64,000 bases of DNA from Gammaproteobacteria bacterium (GTDB lineage Bacteria; Pseudomonadota; Gammaproteobacteria; Steroidobacterales; Steroidobacteraceae). Of the stretch, positions 60,701 to 64,000 are shown in pieces. The notes under the pieces are model-generated. The model was not told the origin of the DNA. It searched no databases and worked only from the letters and a program-made list of their open reading frames with translations. Position 1 is the first letter of the stretch; every line of letters begins with the position of its first letter. A program made the translations under genes and the position numbers. Location of the stretch: the NCBI GenBank assembly GCA_021323735.1, contig JAJPKM010000018.1, positions 124,001 through 188,000 of the forward strand, read 5' to 3'.

Positions 60701-63190
60701 ATGAAGTATCTATCGATGATTTCGATGGCGGCATGCGCCGTGAGTATCGCGGCGACGGCCGCGCCGGCAGTGGCTGCGCCGGTGGTGCCGGCACCGGCAC
60801 CGGTATCGCAGCCGGACCTAACGCTCGAGAAAATCATGGCCGATCCGGATTGGATCGGGCCGGCTGTGAAGGACCCTTATTGGTCCGCCGACGGACGTGC
60901 CGTGTACTACTCGCTGAAGCGCATCGGCTCGCCCATCGTCGACCAGCATCGAATTGACCCCAAGAGCCGACGGGATCAGGTGCTGGACGCCGCGGCGATG
61001 GCCGATGCCGATGGCCCGGCAGTCTATGATCGCGCCGGGAAGCATGCCGCATTCATACGGAATCGCGATGTCTTCGTGCGCGACCTGGCGACTGGCCATT
61101 TGACGCAGATCACTCGGACGCCGCAGAACAAATCGGCACTGCAGTTCTCCTTGGACGGAAGGCTGCTGAGTTTCCGCGGCGATGACGATTGGTTCGTACA
61201 CGACTTTCGCAGCGGGGTGACTGCGCAGGCCGCCATCGTCAAGGCGGAAAAGGATCCGAATGCACCGCCCGCGGACGATTTGCGCGACATGCAGTTGCGC
61301 ACTTTCTCCACCTTGAAGAAATTGCACGACGAGGCCGAACTCAAGCGGCTGCACGAAGAGGCTCTGCAGAAGGGCGATGTGACGCGCCCGGTGCTGCCCT
61401 TCTACCTGGGTGACGAGTTGGTCATTCGCAGCACCGAGTTGTCGCCGGACGCGCGCTGGATGATGGTCATCACCGAACCCAAATCGCAGGTCAAGGGCCG
61501 GGAAGGCCAACTCACCCGCTACGTCACCGAGTCCGGTTACGAGGAATTCGAGAAGGAGCGGGTGCGCGTCGGGCGCAACCCGCCGGCGCCGCAGTCCCTG
61601 TTGCTGCTCGATCTCACCGCCCATACCGTGCACGCGCTGCCCATGGATGCGCTCCCGGGGATCTATGACGATCCCTTGAAGTCCGTTCGCGAGGAGAATG
61701 CCAAGGCGCTGCCCGCGGCAACCGCGCCGCCCGCCGAAGGTGCGCTACCCGCGGCAGGCGCCAAGGCGCCGCCGAGCAGCGAACGCAAGCCGCGCGGCGT
61801 TTGGTTGGTGAGCGATGAGCCCGATGCCAGCGCGGGTGGGGTGATCTGGAGTGCCGACGGCCGCGTTGCCGGTATTCAGATGCTTTCCATCGACCACAAG
61901 GATCGGTGGCTGGTCAGCGTCGACGTTACCGATCCGGTCCTGCGTCCGCAGCAGCGTCTGACCGATAGCGCCTGGATCGGCGGGTCGTTCAATGAATTTG
62001 GCTGGCTCGACGACAACCGCACGCTGTGGTACGAGTCCGAGGAGTCCGGCTACGCGCATTTGTATACCAAGGCGCTGGACGGGGCGCCGCGCGCGCTGAC
62101 CCACGGCCAATTTGAGGTGTCCGCTCCGCAGCTGTCCGCCGACGGCCGCTGGTTTTATGTGCTCAGCAATGCCACCGCACCCTATTCATACGATGTCTAT
62201 CGGGTGCCGAGCGCCGGAGGGACCTTGACGAGGCTGACGCGGTTCGAGGGAGTCGAGAAGGCGGAGCTGGATCGGAGCGGCAAACAGCTGCTCATCACTC
62301 ACTCGACTCCGTACATGCGTGCGCAAATTGCGGTAACTCCGGCGGATGGGTCAGGGACGCCGCATGAGCTGACGGATACGCGTACCGCCGAGTACAAGTC
62401 GATGGCGTGGATAACGCCTGAGATCGTGAAGATTCCGTCCACCCATTTCGGCGGGGTCATTTACGGCAAACTCTATCGCGCGCCGGGCAGCGATCCGTCC
62501 GCGAAGAAGCCGGCCGTGCTGTTCATCCATGGCGCCGGCTATCTGCAGGATGTGCATCTGCATTACTCGTACTACTTCCGCGAGCAGATGTTCCACAACA
62601 TGCTGGCGCACAAAGGCTATGTGGTGCTCGATCTGGACTACCGCGCTTCCGCAGGTTACGGACGTGACTGGCGCACGGCCATCTATCGGCAAATGGGCCA
62701 CCCCGAATTGGAAGACATGCTGGACGGCAAGAAATGGCTGGTGGAGCAGGCGGGCGCCGATGCCAAGCGCTTCGGGGTCTATGGCGGTTCCTACGGCGGC
62801 TTCATGACGCTAATGGCATTGTTCCGCGCGCCGGGAGAGTTCGCTGCCGGGGCGGCGCTTCGCCCCGTCACGGATTGGATGCAGTACAACCACGAGTACA
62901 CCTCGGGTATTTTGAACGAGCCGCAGGTGGACCCGATTGCCTATGCGCGCTCGTCCCCCATCGAATTCGCCGCCGGCTTGCGCGATGCGCTGCTCATTTG
63001 TCACGGCGTGATCGACGACAATGTGTTGTTCGAGGATTCAATGCGGCTCTACGAACGGCTGATCGAGTTGCGCAAGGACAATTTCACCATCTCGCCATAC
63101 CCCCTGGATCGACACGGCTTTACCAATGCCGATTCATGGCTCGACGAATACAAACGCATTTACCGCCTGTTCGAGTCCAATCTGAGGTAG
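60701..63190 (+). CDS. secreted S9 family prolyl-oligopeptidase-type peptidase
   Basis: 829 residues from ATG 60701 (AGGTG upstream); a longer frame from 60647 is less likely. Signal peptide ISMAACAVSIAATAAPAVAA followed by an Ala/Pro spacer. Propeller domain with PYWSADGRAVYYSLKR-type blades, then hydrolase domain: Ser in YGGSYGGFMTLM, Asp in HGVIDDNVLFED and His in LDRHGFTNAD. Resembles dipeptidyl-peptidase-IV-like S9B enzymes. Independent of, and longer than, the S9 gene at 20 kb. Confidence 0.9.
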   Translation: MKYLSMISMAACAVSIAATAAPAVAAPVVPAPAPVSQPDLTLEKIMADPDWIGPAVKDPYWSADGRAVYYSLKRIGSPIVDQHRIDPKSRRDQVLDAAAMADADGPAVYDRAGKHAAFIRNRDVFVRDLATGHLTQITRTPQNKSALQFSLDGRLLSFRGDDDWFVHDFRSGVTAQAAIVKAEKDPNAPPADDLRDMQLRTFSTLKKLHDEAELKRLHEEALQKGDVTRPVLPFYLGDELVIRSTELSPDARWMMVITEPKSQVKGREGQLTRYVTESGYEEFEKERVRVGRNPPAPQSLLLLDLTAHTVHALPMDALPGIYDDPLKSVREENAKALPAATAPPAEGALPAAGAKAPPSSERKPRGVWLVSDEPDASAGGVIWSADGRVAGIQMLSIDHKDRWLVSVDVTDPVLRPQQRLTDSAWIGGSFNEFGWLDDNRTLWYESEESGYAHLYTKALDGAPRALTHGQFEVSAPQLSADGRWFYVLSNATAPYSYDVYRVPSAGGTLTRLTRFEGVEKAELDRSGKQLLITHSTPYMRAQIAVTPADGSGTPHELTDTRTAEYKSMAWITPEIVKIPSTHFGGVIYGKLYRAPGSDPSAKKPAVLFIHGAGYLQDVHLHYSYYFREQMFHNMLAHKGYVVLDLDYRASAGYGRDWRTAIYRQMGHPELEDMLDGKKWLVEQAGADAKRFGVYGGSYGGFMTLMALFRAPGEFAAGAALRPVTDWMQYNHEYTSGILNEPQVDPIAYARSSPIEFAAGLRDALLICHGVIDDNVLFEDSMRLYERLIELRKDNFTISPYPLDRHGFTNADSWLDEYKRIYRLFESNLR

Positions 63191-63227
63191 CGGTTACCGA
63201 GAGGCTGCCTTGCCGCTTGCCTTGGAT

Positions 63228-64000
63228 TCAAGTCGCCTGTTGCGTCAGGTGCGGGTTTAATTCTTGTACCTGCGCCTCGATGAAGTCGAGCGCCGCGGTC
63301 TCGACCTGATCTGCAAATTGCTTGCGCCGATTCTTCGAGAACACTCCGCCATTCTGGTAGGCCATGCGAATCAAATTCGCAAGCGTCGAGCCTTGAATGT
63401 CGTAGCGGTCATTGACTCGCCGCACGACCTCATCGTAGCAGCTAAGATACGCGACCTCCTCCTTCAAGTCCTTGCGCAAGGCTTCGAGCGCCATCTCGTA
63501 CAAAAAACTCACGCACGGAGTGGCATCGAAGTAGCGGTACATCGAGGGTGAGCCCTGGAACTCAAAAGCGAAATTCTCCCCATCGAGCCAAGTTGCTTTC
63601 CAGAACGCACGCGCAGGCACCGAGAAGGACTTGAGCGCCTGCAAATACTTGAGTTCATTGCGACGCATCGCCGCGGAGAGCGGCAGGATGGAGCCTGAGG
63701 GCAGGGCGCCGGATTGGCACAGCGCATAGTGCGCAAGGTAGCGCGACAGTCGTCCATTGCCATCGCCAAAAGGGTGGGCGAACACGAAGCCAAAGGAGGC
63801 AAGGGCTGCGCGCACCAGCGGTGCGATCCCCGGCGCGGTTTCGACATTGGCAAGCCTCGAGATGCTCGCAAGAAGCGAGTGCACGAGAGCGGGTGGTGGC
63901 GGCAGATACGAGACTCCGCCAGGGCCCGGCACGCCGTTGTTCAAATGATTCTGGAAGGATCGAAACGAGGTTTCCTGGGCGAGCCTGCTCGTGACGGTGG
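63228..64000 (-). CDS. Fic family AMP-transferase domain protein (5' end outside window)
   Basis: The frame stays open to the window edge, so the start is beyond 64000; at least 257 residues are visible. The Fic motif HPFGDGNGRLSR (about 58 residues from an internal TTG) is complete, so it should transfer AMP from ATP to target hydroxyls. Upstream residues SFRSFQNHLNNGVPGPG fit the Fic N-terminal region. The C-terminal 100 residues form a helical/winged-helix part (GSTLANLIRMAYQNGGVFSK). No inhibitory helix can be seen in the visible part. Possibly a host- or self-targeting toxin or regulator. Confidence 0.85.
   Translation of the reverse strand, partial: TVTSRLAQETSFRSFQNHLNNGVPGPGGVSYLPPPPALVHSLLASISRLANVETAPGIAPLVRAALASFGFVFAHPFGDGNGRLSRYLAHYALCQSGALPSGSILPLSAAMRRNELKYLQALKSFSVPARAFWKATWLDGENFAFEFQGSPSMYRYFDATPCVSFLYEMALEALRKDLKEEVAYLSCYDEVVRRVNDRYDIQGSTLANLIRMAYQNGGVFSKNRRKQFADQVETAALDFIEAQVQELNPHLTQQAT

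Noticed and set aside
58627-60837. Antisense frame of 736 codons with repeats of the type AVEIPVAALNQGG
   Set aside because: The periodicity is the mirror of the GloVer repeats on the plus strand; there is no start signal or known repeat family.

Overview
The window looks like the chromosome of a GC-rich, motile gammaproteobacterium on the Xanthomonadales/Nevskiales side of the class. The basis is the Pseudomonas/Xanthomonas-style flagellar regulon (FleQ, FleS/FleR, FlhF, FlhG/FleN, MotC/MotD and a PilZ gene after fliS-fliT), a YheU-family gene, and an aryl-polyene/xanthomonadin-like pigment locus. Genus cannot be fixed by reading alone.

Layout. 1-11.5 kb: end of fliD, fliS, a fliT-like gene, a PilZ gene, the master activator fleQ, fleS-fleR, then fliEFGHIJ, all on the plus strand and mostly overlapping. 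11.5-15 kb: yheU coupled to a membrane-anchored lytic-transglycosylase-like gene, then two divergent genes for secreted proteins (beta-propeller and MetX-like hydrolase). 15-17.7 kb: a small accessory patch with a ParE/ParD toxin-antitoxin pair, an orphan plasmid-partition-like protein behind a palindromic operator, an unrecognised 323-residue protein and a PD-(D/E)XK nuclease-like protein. 17.9-22 kb: epoxide-hydrolase-like enzyme, LysE-type exporter and an S9 peptidase. 22.07-23.9 kb: fliK, alone behind a consensus sigma-54 promoter.

23.9-36.8 kb, minus strand: an aryl-polyene-like cluster with lysophospholipid acyltransferase, glycosyltransferase, acyl carrier protein, membrane protein, AMP ligase, two dehydratases, LpxL-like acyltransferase, LolA-like carrier, MMPL exporter, alpha/beta hydrolase, polysaccharide deacetylase, ketosynthase, chain-length factor and ketoreductase. 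Translational overlaps link most of it, and an internal sigma-70 promoter precedes the carrier protein. A MipA/OmpV outer-membrane gene heads it, divergent from an OmpR-type two-component system (37.7-39.8 kb). An M13 peptidase lipoprotein follows.

42-54.4 kb: the second flagellar block, fliLMNOPQR-flhBA-flhF-flhG-fliA-motC-motD, opening with a sigma-54 promoter before fliL. The cheY/Z/A/B genes that usually lie between fliA and motC are absent. 54.5-60.6 kb: two tandem paralogous lipoproteins made of about 14 GloVer (Gloeo_Verruco) repeats each; the second carries a one-base frameshift. 60.7-64 kb: a second S9 peptidase and a Fic protein cut by the window end.

How it fits together: FleQ with sigma-54 probably drives fleSR, fliK and fliL, since each has a -24/-12 element with exact 10-bp spacing. 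The most unusual features are sigma-54 promoters so close to the fleS and fliK start codons that the mRNAs would be nearly leaderless, the 18-kb pigment/two-component block between fliK and fliL, and the duplicated GloVer locus.
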